From Butyrivibrio sp. CB08 (GTDB taxonomy: Bacteria; Bacillota; Clostridia; Lachnospirales; Lachnospiraceae): a stretch of 64,000 bases of DNA. The notes beneath the pieces were generated by a model that was given only the letters and a program-made list of their open reading frames with translations, did no database searches and had not been told where the DNA came from. The stretch lies in NCBI RefSeq assembly GCF_003625485.1, contig NZ_RAIR01000002.1, positions 248,001 to 312,000 of the forward strand, read 5' to 3'. Position 1 is the stretch's first letter; each line of letters starts with the position of its first letter. Both the position numbers and the translations under genes were made by a program. This document shows, piece by piece, positions 6,907-15,533 of this stretch.

Positions 6907-8823
6907 TTAAATTTTTTCTGTAGCTCTTCGCCTTAAGTTAACCCCGTAAAGAGCCATAAATCCAAGACAGATCAGGATGATCATGTAGTTTATAAGCGGA
7001 TCGCTGTCTTCTCCAGTACCTGCTCTTCTGGCACCAAGCACCTGAGGCAGGTTGTCCGAAAGATCAAGTCCTTCGCTGGTCTCAAACGGAACATTGATGT
7101 ATGTGATGGATCCGTCAGCGTGTGTAACCTTGGCCTTAAATACTGTGCCAAAGGAATTGGTATTATTGGCAATAGTACCTGTTCCACTTGTAACAGTCGT
7201 ATTGTTATTAGAAGAAGCCACACTACTACCTGACGTTTTTTTGCTTACGTCTACCAGCCAAAGTCTTCCATCGATGGTAGATATATCATAATATAAATCA
7301 GTTACATCTGTTCCAGCTTCGTTAACGATGGTAACACCCGTAATCTCATTGGCGCAATGAGCACCAGCTCCTGTCACACTTCCATTAAACACTATAGATT
7401 CTATCCTGTGTCCCTTGGCCAGTGATCCTTCTACTATCTTGTAGGTGTCATTAGTAAGAGTGGAACCATCATCATTTTTAACTGTGGATCCAGCTTCAAT
7501 AACCAGCTTTCTCTTTTTCAGATCAATCGATGGTGTCGATCCAGGGCCCATGATGGGGCCAGGGGTAGCTGACAAATGGGGTTCGATTGGCTTTCCTCTT
7601 TCGTCAGTAATCTGTAAGTCATCAAAAGATACTTCCTGATTTCCACAATAGAATTTAATATCTTCTTCAATAAAATCAACTACTTCAGTGTAGGCACTTG
7701 TGATATTTAAATAGAACGTCTCGCCCATGTATTTAAAGCTCGTGCCATCACCTTCTGCATGAACAGTATGGGAAAGGAAATTACCAAGATAGTTATAAAG
7801 GAAATCCTCAAGAGGATTTCTGTTCAAGTCAGTAATAACGATGTCAAAACCACCAACCATGTGCGGCTCGCCATCATACTCGATATCCTTGAGTTCTCTG
7901 CCCTCTGCATCGCGATACTGAGGAACGATATAGAATTTTATGCCTTCCTCAAGCTCATCAAGCCTCGCGTCATGTTCAGGATCGCCAGTAGTATAAAGCA
8001 CTTCCGTAGCTTCTTCCTGGGGCGCAACTTCCTGCAATTGTCTCTGTCTGATAACGCCATCAACATGAATAATGACATCTCTGTTTTGTCCAAGAGTATA
8101 TGCTCTCTTAACAACATACCAGACAACATAATGCTGCTCTGGATCAAATCCAGGAACAACTGCCTTGATCTCATCTGCTGATGGAACACTGTTAAGAATA
8201 CTTGTTACATCGTTAGAAGCAGTAAAGCCATCAGAAAGAAGGCTGTCCATAGAGCCATCAACTTCACTCTCGCTAAACTTCAGTTTACTGGAGTTAACTG
8301 CATCGTTTATCCTGATACCTGCAGAATACTGCGTGTACCAGCTTGCACTGGGCTCCTTGGGAATAGCTGCTCCGATACCATTCCCCCTGATATAGAAGCA
8401 TATATCATATGCTGGATCAATCTCAGGTACTGGAGATGGTCTCCTGTCCCGAGGGTCATACTTAAGAAAAGCCTGTCCCTTAATAAGCTGCTCATCATCT
8501 AAAACCGGAAGTTCCTCTTCAGCTGGCTGCTCAACAGGAGTCTCGACCTTAAGTTCAACATTCTCATCAAGATCAACATCCTCGTCCAGATCAACATCCT
8601 CGTCCAGTTCAGCATCCTCATCAGATTCTTCATCTGGATCAGTAACCTCTGGAAGAGTTCCTGCAAGAGCTGGCTCCTGATCTGGAATATCTACTATAGG
8701 TCCATCCCCTGCCGCATCAGAAATGAGACTGTCAGTCTCCTCTGCAGCGTAGGAAATATCAGCACTTGTCACTATTAAAATTGTCACTAAAAGGAGCGCC
8801 ATGGCTCTTTTTACTTTGACCAT
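6907..8823 (-). CDS. Acidic surface protein with VLGARRAGT C-terminal motif
   Basis: Large probable cell-surface protein (638 residues) of unknown function. It has a signal peptide (about 1-27) and an acidic region with repeats of the type DEDVDL (about 60-100). The long beta-rich extracellular part has no domain I recognise. A Ser/Asn/Thr-rich spacer (about 535-555) follows. The C-terminus has PQVLGARRAGTGEDSDP, one membrane helix (about 612-630) and the basic tail NLRRRATEKI. This layout resembles a sortase signal, but there is no LPxTG. The same VLGARRAGT motif ends the protein at 52393-54387. Monocistronic, with its own terminator; start supported by GAGGGAAG. Confidence 0.8.
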   Translation of the reverse strand: MVKVKRAMALLLVTILIVTSADISYAAEETDSLISDAAGDGPIVDIPDQEPALAGTLPEVTDPDEESDEDAELDEDVDLDEDVDLDENVELKVETPVEQPAEEELPVLDDEQLIKGQAFLKYDPRDRRPSPVPEIDPAYDICFYIRGNGIGAAIPKEPSASWYTQYSAGIRINDAVNSSKLKFSESEVDGSMDSLLSDGFTASNDVTSILNSVPSADEIKAVVPGFDPEQHYVVWYVVKRAYTLGQNRDVIIHVDGVIRQRQLQEVAPQEEATEVLYTTGDPEHDARLDELEEGIKFYIVPQYRDAEGRELKDIEYDGEPHMVGGFDIVITDLNRNPLEDFLYNYLGNFLSHTVHAEGDGTSFKYMGETFYLNITSAYTEVVDFIEEDIKFYCGNQEVSFDDLQITDERGKPIEPHLSATPGPIMGPGSTPSIDLKKRKLVIEAGSTVKNDDGSTLTNDTYKIVEGSLAKGHRIESIVFNGSVTGAGAHCANEITGVTIVNEAGTDVTDLYYDISTIDGRLWLVDVSKKTSGSSVASSNNNTTVTSGTGTIANNTNSFGTVFKAKVTHADGSITYINVPFETSEGLDLSDNLPQVLGARRAGTGEDSDPLINYMIILICLGFMALYGVNLRRRATEKI

Positions 8824-8950
8824 TTTCTTCCCTCAAAAAATCGTCGCTTTAACACACTACGTTATCATACCAAATAACCTATCATAATCTCAATCATATA
8901 TAGTGAATTTTTTGTCATTTCGAGATATTTTTCTGACCAAAGTACATTTT

Positions 8951-10327
8951 TTAGATGACCTTCATGGCATCCGCCACTGAGGATACTCCTATGATCTCAA
9001 TATCCTTAAAGTTCTTTTTCAGCTTACTCTCCAAAGCCTTAGGAACAATGCAGGTCTTAAAGCCAAGCTTTTTGGCTTCTGATACCCTTGCATCTCCCAT
9101 GCTAACTGACCTTACTTCTCCGGATAAGCCAACCTCTCCAAAGGCGATCACATCGTCGCTTATGGGCTTGTTCTTGAAGCTTGAAACCAGAGCAAGGCAT
9201 ATACCAAGATCCAAAGACGGCTCTGCAACCTTCATTCCACCAGCAAGGTTTACATAGGCGTCAAAATCGCTCATCTGAAGCCCGATTCTCTTTTCCAGAA
9301 CGGCCATAAGAAGGTTTACCCTGTTGTAATCTGTTCCGTTTGCCTGTCTTCTTGGGAATCCAAAATTGGTTCTGGTCACAAGGGCCTGGACCTCGATGAG
9401 GATTGGCCTTGTGCCCTCTACGGAGCAGGTCACGATGGATCCGCTGGCGCCCTCTGGTCTTCCATCCAGCATAAACTCTGAAGGGTTTGTCACTTCCACA
9501 AGGCCCTTCTCCTGCATCTCGAAGACGCCGATCTCGTTGGTTGATCCAAACCTGTTCTTGACGGCGCGAAGGATCCTGTAGGATGCATGTCTGTCGCCCT
9601 CAAAGTAAAGCACTGTATCCACCATGTGCTCCAAAACTCTTGGTCCTGCAACCTGACCTTCCTTGGTCACATGTCCCACGATGAAGACTGAGATGTTCAT
9701 ACTCTTGGCAATCCTGAGAAGAACCGATGTTGACTCCCTTACCTGGGATACGCTTCCCGGCGCAGATGAAACAGACTCATTGTACATGGTCTGGATTGAA
9801 TCAATGATGACAACCTGAGGCTTCTGCCTTGAAATTGTCTCCTCAATATTGGAAAGGTTCGTTTCGCACATGAACTTAAGCTGCTCAGTAAAGCCTCCGA
9901 TCCTGTTTGCGCGAAGCTTGATCTGCTGCAGTGATTCCTCTCCTGAGATATAGAGGACATCTCTTTTGTCCCCAGATATATTACCTGCAACCTGCAAAAG
10001 AATTGTGGACTTACCTATACCTGGATCGCCGCCCACCAAAATAAGAGAGCCCTTAACAAGGCCTCCGCCGAGAACTCTGTTCAGTTCCCCGATGTGGGTG
10101 TCGTATCTCTCCTCGTCGTTCATTACGATCTCGGAAAGAGTCTTAGGCTGGATGTATTCACCTGAAGCGGCAGAAGAAGGAACCCCTTTGACAGCCTTAG
10201 CAGCTGGCTTAACCGTCTCCTCCACAAATGTATTCCACTCCCTGCAGCCCGGGCACTGTCCCATCCACTTGGATGATTCATAGCCACAGCTCTGACAGAA
10301 AAATACTGACTTGATCTTAGTTGCCAA
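8951..10327 (-). CDS. radA: DNA repair protein RadA
   Basis: RecA-like helicase that helps process recombination intermediates. In order: a four-cysteine zinc finger (FFCQSCG and GQCPGC, about residues 9-32), a RecA-type ATPase with Walker A GGDPGIGKST, the RadA-specific KNRFG motif, and a Lon-protease-like C-terminal domain. Length (458 residues) is typical. I place the start at a TTG at 10327 because GGAGG stands 5 nt before it; the longer reading adds five residues that overlap the ribosome site. A TATAAT at 10370-10375 is a likely -10 box. Divergent from the small plus-strand gene at 10497. Confidence 0.95.
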   Translation of the reverse strand: MATKIKSVFFCQSCGYESSKWMGQCPGCREWNTFVEETVKPAAKAVKGVPSSAASGEYIQPKTLSEIVMNDEERYDTHIGELNRVLGGGLVKGSLILVGGDPGIGKSTILLQVAGNISGDKRDVLYISGEESLQQIKLRANRIGGFTEQLKFMCETNLSNIEETISRQKPQVVIIDSIQTMYNESVSSAPGSVSQVRESTSVLLRIAKSMNISVFIVGHVTKEGQVAGPRVLEHMVDTVLYFEGDRHASYRILRAVKNRFGSTNEIGVFEMQEKGLVEVTNPSEFMLDGRPEGASGSIVTCSVEGTRPILIEVQALVTRTNFGFPRRQANGTDYNRVNLLMAVLEKRIGLQMSDFDAYVNLAGGMKVAEPSLDLGICLALVSSFKNKPISDDVIAFGEVGLSGEVRSVSMGDARVSEAKKLGFKTCIVPKALESKLKKNFKDIEIIGVSSVADAMKVI

Positions 10328-10447
10328 TTTGTCCTCCAACAATCTTTTTTGATGTATTTTATACTGATTATTATAAAATAAGAGCTTCAGGTTGAGAAAG
10401 AGAAAAAAATAAGAAAAATTTCATTTCGCAAACCCTCTCCTGTGCTA

Positions 10448-10453
10448 TATAAT
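10448..10453 (+). promoter_or_regulatory. -10 box for the plus-strand 136-aa gene
   Basis: A consensus TATAAT lies 43 nt before the ATG at 10497. The -35 region is weak (TTCGCA at 17-nt spacing). The divergent radA -10 is about 75 bp away, so both promoters share this gap. Confidence 0.5.
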
Positions 10454-10496
10454 TATGGTGTAAATATACATTTTCTTTTTTATTAGGAGGGTTACT

Positions 10497-10907
10497 ATGG
10501 CTGTCGTAGAACAGTTGATCAGAGCTGAAAGCGATGGAAGCATCAGCTTTGGCAATTACAAGCTTCCTGAGAAAACGAAGCTGGAGAATTTTGAACACAA
10601 TGGTAATATCCTCAAGGTTAAGACCTTCAAGGATATCACGAAGCTTGAGAAAGACGAAAACTTTGTATATGAGTCCGTACCTGGAACTGCAGTAACAAGC
10701 TTTACTGAGACAGACAAGGGTGTGGAGTTCAAGGTAGAGGGCGCTACTGATGCCCAGATCACACTTGGTCTTAACGAGAACACAGAGTACAGCGTATTCG
10801 TAAACGGCAGTAGCATCGGCAAGATGAGCACAGGCCTTGGTGGCAAACTTAACCTTAGTGTTGAGCTCTCAGAGGATGCACCAACTACTGTAAAGGTAGA
10901 GATGTAA
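10497..10907 (+). CDS. Small conserved beta-rich protein, 'endosialidase'-annotated type
   Basis: Soluble 136-residue protein with no signal peptide or membrane segment. The alternating hydrophobic/polar pattern suggests beta-strands. It begins MAVVEQLIRAESDGSISFGN and contains KVKTFKDITKLEKDENFVYES and VPGTAVTSF. From memory, close relatives are widespread in Lachnospiraceae and are often labelled endosialidase, but I see no sialidase Asp-box (SxDxGxTW), so the label is doubtful and the function unknown. A strong TAGGAGG site precedes the ATG. One of only two plus-strand genes; it has its own promoter and a shared bidirectional terminator, which suggests abundant, independent expression. Confidence 0.85.
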   Translation: MAVVEQLIRAESDGSISFGNYKLPEKTKLENFEHNGNILKVKTFKDITKLEKDENFVYESVPGTAVTSFTETDKGVEFKVEGATDAQITLGLNENTEYSVFVNGSSIGKMSTGLGGKLNLSVELSEDAPTTVKVEM

Positions 10908-10927
10908 ATTAAATAAAGAACAATAAA

Positions 10928-10954
10928 AAGAGCTATCCATCACGGATAGCTCTT
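10928..10954. terminator. Bidirectional terminator between the 136-aa gene and clpC
   Basis: An 11-bp perfect stem (AAGAGCTATCC / GGATAGCTCTT, 5-nt loop) has T-tracts on both strands. It lies 20 nt after the plus-strand stop and 5 nt beyond the clpC stop, so it can end both convergent transcripts. Confidence 0.9.
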
Positions 10955-10958
10955 ATTT

Positions 10959-13562
10959 TTATTTCTTCTTTTTCGCTGCGGGCTTCTTTGCTGCAGGTTT
11001 TTTAGCAGCACTGCCCCTGGGTTTCTTGGTAGTCACGGCCTTGGCAACCTTAGTAGCCTTCCCCGGCTTTGTGGTCTTAACCTGCACCTTCTTGACTGAT
11101 GCAGCCTTACCATCCTTGCCAACAAACACGATCTTGTCATCCTTGAGAGTGACAGTTACATCCATGCCAGCCTTGATGTTGCCCTTAAGAAGCTCTTCTG
11201 CCATGGCATCCTCGATGGTCTGCTGGATAGCTCTCTTAAGAGGTCTTGCACCCATCTTGGCATCGGAATGTTTGGAAACAAGGTGCTTCTTAACAGCTGG
11301 TGAGATGGTGAGATTGATATCCATCTGCGCCTTACATCTCTTTGAAAGGTTCTGAGAAAGAAGGGTTACAATGTCCATCATCTCTTTCTCAGTAAGGGTA
11401 TGGAATACCATGATCTCATCAATCCTGTTGATGAACTCCGGTTTAAAGAGCTTCTTGACCTCATCCATAACGCCGCTCTTCATATCCTCGTAGTCCCTCT
11501 TGGCATCTGCTCCGGCTCCGAATCCGAGCTTCTTGGGATCAACGATTCTCTGGGCACCAACGTTACTTGTCATGATAAGGATAGTGTTCTTAAAGCTTAC
11601 CTTCCTGCCCTTGGCATCTGTAATGTGTCCGTCATCAAGAACCTGAAGGAGCACATTGAAGATATCAGGATGAGCCTTCTCAATCTCATCAAAAAGAATA
11701 ACTGAATATGGATGGCGTCTGACCTTCTCAGAGAGCTGGCCACCCTCGTCATATCCAACATATCCTGGAGGTGATCCGATCATCTTGGATACCGAATGGC
11801 CTTCCATGTACTCAGACATATCAACTCTGATAAGGGCGTTCTCATCACCAAACATAGCTTCAGCAAGGGCCTTACTAAGCTCAGTCTTACCTACACCAGT
11901 AGGTCCCAGGAAAAGAAATGATCCGATAGGTCTGTTTGGATCCTGAAGTCCTACTCTTCCTCTTCTGATAGCCTTGGATACAGCCTTAACTGCATCCTCC
12001 TGGCCTATTACTCTCTTGTGGAGAACTGACTCAAGCTTAAGGAGCTTCTCTGACTCCTTCTCAGCGATCTTCTTGACAGGGATTCTTGTCCATTCAGCAA
12101 CAACCTCTGCAATGTCGTTCTCGTCTACTATAAAGCCTGATGACTTCTGCTTTCTAGCCTCTGCATTCTTAACTCTGGCAAGTTTCGTCATCAGAGTATT
12201 CTGTTCTTTATTTAGCCTTCCAGCAGCAGTAAAATCAGAATTCTTAAGGGCATCCTCTATCTGCTTGTCCAGTTCAGCTACCTGCTTCTCCATCTCTTTT
12301 ACCTTGGGAGATACTCCCATGGTGCGAAGTCTTACAGCTGAAGCAGCCTCATCAATAAGGTCGATGGCCTTATCTGGAAGGTTTCTGTCGTTTATATATC
12401 TCTCTGAAAGATCCACTGCAGCCTTGATAGCCTCTGGAGTTACAGTAACCTTGTGGTGTTCCTCGTACTTGCTGACGATTCCGTTAAGTATGTCAGTAGC
12501 CTCTTCCTTGGTGGGTTCATCCACGTTAACAGGTTGGAAACGTCTCTCAAGGGCAGCATCCTTCTCAACATACTTGCGGTACTCGCTGATGGTTGTGGCA
12601 CCGATCATCTGAATCTCGCCTCTTGCAAGAGAAGGCTTTAAGATATTAGATGCATCGATTGCTCCCTCAGCGCCGCCGGCGCCAATAAGGGTGTGCATCT
12701 CATCCACAAAGAGAATGATATTGCCATCATCAGCTACTTCCTTGATGACCTTCTTGATCCTCTCCTCGAACTCACCTCTGTACTTGGAGCCTGCGATCAT
12801 TCCAGAGAGGTCCAGAGTCATAAGGCGCTTATTCTGTACTGTTAGAGGCACGTCACCTGAAGCGATCCTCTGAGCAAGTCCCTCAACTACTGCTGTCTTA
12901 CCAACACCAGGCTCACCTATAAGACAAGGGTTATTCTTGGTCCTTCTTGAAAGGATCTGAATAACTCTCTTTATCTCACGCTCTCTGCCAATAACAGGAT
13001 CGAGCTTGCCTTCTATAGCAAGAGCTGTCATGTCCCTGCTGTACTGAGCAAGGATTGAAGGCTTCTTGCCAGTCTTGGCACTTGTCGCACTCTTTTTACC
13101 AAGGTCCTCTTTAACAAGGTTTGGGTCCTCTCCCATGGCTGCCAGTGTCTCAGCGTAGATCTTCTGAGCTGGCACGTTCATGGTGCTGATAAGTCTTACT
13201 GCTACGTTCTCACCCTCTTTGATAAGAGCCAGCAGGATATGCTCAGTTCCTGTCTTGTCCGCGTGGAACCTCTCAGCCATCTTGTGGGCCTCTTCAAGGA
13301 CCTTCTCAGCTCTTGGTGAAAAACCGTCTCTGTCCAGTGTTCTTACGTTGCTATCAGGGACGATAAGATCTCTTATCATCTCCATCATGCGGTTCTCATC
13401 TATTCCGTTATCAATAAGGATCCTTGATGCCACGCATCCGTCCTCTAAGATGAGTCCCATAAGAATGTGCTCTGTGCCAACGTAGTTGAGCTTGAGTGTT
13501 CTTGCTGTCTTCTTGGCCAGCTTCAGAGCTTCATTCGCCATTACTGTAAACTTAGAATCCAT
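10959..13562 (-). CDS. clpC: ATP-dependent Clp protease ATPase ClpC, with basic C-terminal tail
   Basis: Hsp100 unfoldase that feeds proteins to ClpP. Two Clp-N repeats (about residues 1-145) precede AAA domain 1 (Walker A GEPGVGKTA), a UVR-type middle region (SDFTAAGRLNKEQ) and AAA domain 2 (Walker A GPTGVGKTE). The C-terminal small domain follows, and the LGF loop expected for ClpP docking is present (KKLGFG). At 867 residues it is some 45-50 longer than usual. The excess is a Lys/Ala/Pro tail (about 818-867) ending KKPAAKKPAAKKKK, which resembles histone H1-like tails. It starts 3 nt after the GntR-regulator stop, whose last codons contain the GGAGG site. Confidence 0.96.
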   Translation of the reverse strand: MDSKFTVMANEALKLAKKTARTLKLNYVGTEHILMGLILEDGCVASRILIDNGIDENRMMEMIRDLIVPDSNVRTLDRDGFSPRAEKVLEEAHKMAERFHADKTGTEHILLALIKEGENVAVRLISTMNVPAQKIYAETLAAMGEDPNLVKEDLGKKSATSAKTGKKPSILAQYSRDMTALAIEGKLDPVIGREREIKRVIQILSRRTKNNPCLIGEPGVGKTAVVEGLAQRIASGDVPLTVQNKRLMTLDLSGMIAGSKYRGEFEERIKKVIKEVADDGNIILFVDEMHTLIGAGGAEGAIDASNILKPSLARGEIQMIGATTISEYRKYVEKDAALERRFQPVNVDEPTKEEATDILNGIVSKYEEHHKVTVTPEAIKAAVDLSERYINDRNLPDKAIDLIDEAASAVRLRTMGVSPKVKEMEKQVAELDKQIEDALKNSDFTAAGRLNKEQNTLMTKLARVKNAEARKQKSSGFIVDENDIAEVVAEWTRIPVKKIAEKESEKLLKLESVLHKRVIGQEDAVKAVSKAIRRGRVGLQDPNRPIGSFLFLGPTGVGKTELSKALAEAMFGDENALIRVDMSEYMEGHSVSKMIGSPPGYVGYDEGGQLSEKVRRHPYSVILFDEIEKAHPDIFNVLLQVLDDGHITDAKGRKVSFKNTILIMTSNVGAQRIVDPKKLGFGAGADAKRDYEDMKSGVMDEVKKLFKPEFINRIDEIMVFHTLTEKEMMDIVTLLSQNLSKRCKAQMDINLTISPAVKKHLVSKHSDAKMGARPLKRAIQQTIEDAMAEELLKGNIKAGMDVTVTLKDDKIVFVGKDGKAASVKKVQVKTTKPGKATKVAKAVTTKKPRGSAAKKPAAKKPAAKKKK

Positions 13563-13565
13563 AAT

Positions 13566-13937
13566 TTATCCTCCATAGTGATCGTATATCTGATCAACAA
13601 GTGCATGGATATCATCTCGTCCAATGCCCTTACACATTGCTCTTGCCAAAACTACTGCCAGTTCGCTCTGAGCTTCCTTCAGGGCCCGGAGCTTGTCGAT
13701 GTCGATGGCAATTATCGCACCTCTTCGCCTGTCGATCTTAACAAAACCTTCCTGCTGCAATATGGAATAGGCCTTGTTGACAGTGTGCATGTTGATGCCA
13801 ATGGTCTCCGCCAGTTGTCTTACACTTGGCAGCTGCTCCCCTTCCCTGAACTGGGAGGTCGCTATTCCAAGTATGATCTGATTGCAGAGCTGAACATATA
13901 TGGCTTCATCACTGTTAAAATCTATTTCAATGATCAT
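13566..13937 (-). CDS. GntR-family (YtrA-type) regulator upstream of clpC
   Basis: Transcription factor of the short YtrA subfamily. A winged-helix domain (about residues 10-78; REGEQLPSVRQLAETIGIN, then HTVNKAYSILQQEGF) is followed by only about 45 residues of dimerisation helix. The 123-residue length is typical. YtrA-type regulators usually repress their own operon. Here the only co-transcribed gene is clpC, in the position where many Firmicutes have ctsR, so it probably controls clpC. A 16-bp imperfect palindrome overlaps its promoter. Confidence 0.88.
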   Translation of the reverse strand: MIIEIDFNSDEAIYVQLCNQIILGIATSQFREGEQLPSVRQLAETIGINMHTVNKAYSILQQEGFVKIDRRRGAIIAIDIDKLRALKEAQSELAVVLARAMCKGIGRDDIHALVDQIYDHYGG

Positions 13938-13965
13938 CTTTGCGCCTCCTTGTGTGATATATTTA

Positions 13966-13998
13966 GTATAACATATGATACAGTTTTTTTCATGACAA
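13966..13998 (-). promoter_or_regulatory. Promoter and candidate operator of the gntR-clpC operon
   Basis: On the minus strand TTGTCA (13993-13998) is 17 nt from TATGTT (13970-13975). The imperfect palindrome GTATCATATGTTATAC (13966-13981) covers this -10 region. An autorepressor of the GntR family could bind it. A TATACT slightly downstream is an alternative -10. Confidence 0.5.
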
Positions 13999-14007
13999 TA
14001 AGCACAT

Positions 14008-14038
14008 AAAAAGAGTGACGCAGTAGCGTCACTCTTTT
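14008..14038 (-). terminator. Terminator after the pur/SH3 operon
   Basis: A perfect stem (AAAAGAGTGACGC / GCGTCACTCTTTT, 4-nt loop) is followed by TTTTT on the minus strand. It lies 17 nt beyond the stop of the SH3-domain gene and isolates the operon from the gntR-clpC promoter. Confidence 0.88.
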
Positions 14039-14054
14039 AAACCCTGTAAAGATA

Positions 14055-15530
14055 TTACTTGTCGTCATCAAGATCGAGGAACTCAAACTCAAAGTCATCC
14101 TCATCGCCGATGAAATTCTTAGCTCTGCGCTTTGGAGCTTCCTTAGCTGGAGCCTCTGCATCAGCATCCCTGAAGCTCCTTCTGCCATCAGCATCGCCCT
14201 CAGGGCGCCTTGGTCTTACTGGTCTGTCGCCCTCATCGTCTCTTCTAACTGGTCTTGATGGTCTTACTGGACGATCATCGCCTTCATCAGAAACAGGTCT
14301 GCGTCTTACTGGTCTGTCCTCTGCATCCTCATCTCTTCTTACTGGTCTTGATGGTCTTGCTGCCCTAGGATCCTCATCGCGATTAGGTCTTACAGTTCTC
14401 TCCTCAGCTGAAGGTCTGCGTCTAGCTGGACGCTCGTCCTCTTCATCCTCGTCAGGTCTTGCTCTTCTCCTTGAAGGCTGTGAGTAACGGTCATACTCCT
14501 CTTCCTCTTCATCCTCATAGTAAAGAGAATCTCTGAGCTTAAGTGCCATAATGATAAGTCCGATCACAAGTGCTGCAACTACTACAGCAAGAATGATAAG
14601 GATTGTCTTGTAGTTGTTGTTGGTCTTAACAAGCTTGTTAACTTCATCGCTGCTCTTAGCTGCATCAATGAGTTCGTTAACCTTAACTCTGTAACCTTCG
14701 ATGTTGTCATAGAGGTACCAGATAGGCTCTCCGCTTGCATCATCTGTAAGATATACAAGTGAGTAGTGTCCGTCACCTGCTTCGCTTGTTACTGCAGGTC
14801 CCTGCTCTTCTTCCTGTGGCTCCTCAGTTTCTTCTGGTGTCTCAGCTACTTCGCCTTCACCCTCACCACCTTCAGCGCCTTCACCTTCGCCGCCTTCAGC
14901 TGGTGCAGCCTCGCTGACCTGAAGAAGATCTGATCTTACATAACCTGTCTTGTTGCTGCTTCCAAATGTTACCTGATACCAGGTCTTATTATCTGTTCCA
15001 GTAGCTTCACCTGTTATTGTAACAGTGTCGCCCTTGGTAACCTTACCTACAGAATTGTACTTGGTGCCAGCGCCCTCACGAACGTTAACGCTCTCCTCTG
15101 TGATGGTTGCTGACTTGGCGTCTACTGCTGTAGCCTGAGTTGCAGGAAGTTCAGCTGCTGCGCCGTTTGATTCTGTTGTTGATGTTGTGGTTGTTGTAGT
15201 TGTGGATGAAGATGAAGAAGAACCACCCTTCTTGGAAACCAGGTCACTTCTTACATATCCATACTCACTCTTGTTGACACGGATCTTGTACCATACATAT
15301 CCTGAAGCATCTGTTGCCTCGTCAACAATATCAATTGTATCGCCCTCTCTAAGGCTTGATACCTGTGATGCTGTTGTGCTGGCTGAAGATCTTACCTTAA
15401 CATTGCTTGTTTTTACTGTACCAGTAGTCTCAGTGTAAGCGAACGCTGTAAAACCTGCTGATACGAAGATAGCCGCTGAAACCACTATAGAAAGTCCCAG
15501 TGACAAAACTCTCTTTCTTAGATTTTTCAT
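14055..15530 (-). CDS. SH3-domain membrane protein with charged cytoplasmic tail
   Basis: Probable envelope protein of 491 residues. Two bacterial SH3 (SH3b) domains, which often bind peptidoglycan, lie outside the cell after the signal sequence: about 33-100 (VKVRSSASTTASQVSSL, WYKIRV, GYVRSDLV) and 143-202 (VNVREGAGTKYNSVGKV, WYQVTF, GYVRSDLL). A Gly/Glu-rich spacer, a membrane helix (about 308-332) and a long tail follow. The tail has repeats of the type RPVRRDDEGDRPVRP and ends in an acidic FEFEFLDLDDD. The stop of purD is only 3 nt upstream, so it is translated with the purine genes. Its link to purine synthesis is unexplained. Confidence 0.85.
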   Translation of the reverse strand: MKNLRKRVLSLGLSIVVSAAIFVSAGFTAFAYTETTGTVKTSNVKVRSSASTTASQVSSLREGDTIDIVDEATDASGYVWYKIRVNKSEYGYVRSDLVSKKGGSSSSSSTTTTTTTSTTESNGAAAELPATQATAVDAKSATITEESVNVREGAGTKYNSVGKVTKGDTVTITGEATGTDNKTWYQVTFGSSNKTGYVRSDLLQVSEAAPAEGGEGEGAEGGEGEGEVAETPEETEEPQEEEQGPAVTSEAGDGHYSLVYLTDDASGEPIWYLYDNIEGYRVKVNELIDAAKSSDEVNKLVKTNNNYKTILIILAVVVAALVIGLIIMALKLRDSLYYEDEEEEEYDRYSQPSRRRARPDEDEEDERPARRRPSAEERTVRPNRDEDPRAARPSRPVRRDEDAEDRPVRRRPVSDEGDDRPVRPSRPVRRDDEGDRPVRPRRPEGDADGRRSFRDADAEAPAKEAPKRRAKNFIGDEDDFEFEFLDLDDDK

Positions 15531-15533
15531 ATC

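Noticed and set aside
6907..8823. Standard LPxTG sortase substrate
   Set aside because: No LPxTG or close variant is present before the membrane helix; VLGARRAGT takes that position.
13467..14009. 180-codon plus-strand frame across the gntR gene
   Set aside because: It is antisense to a clear GntR-family gene with strong ribosome site and family motifs; the plus-strand translation has no recognisable domain.
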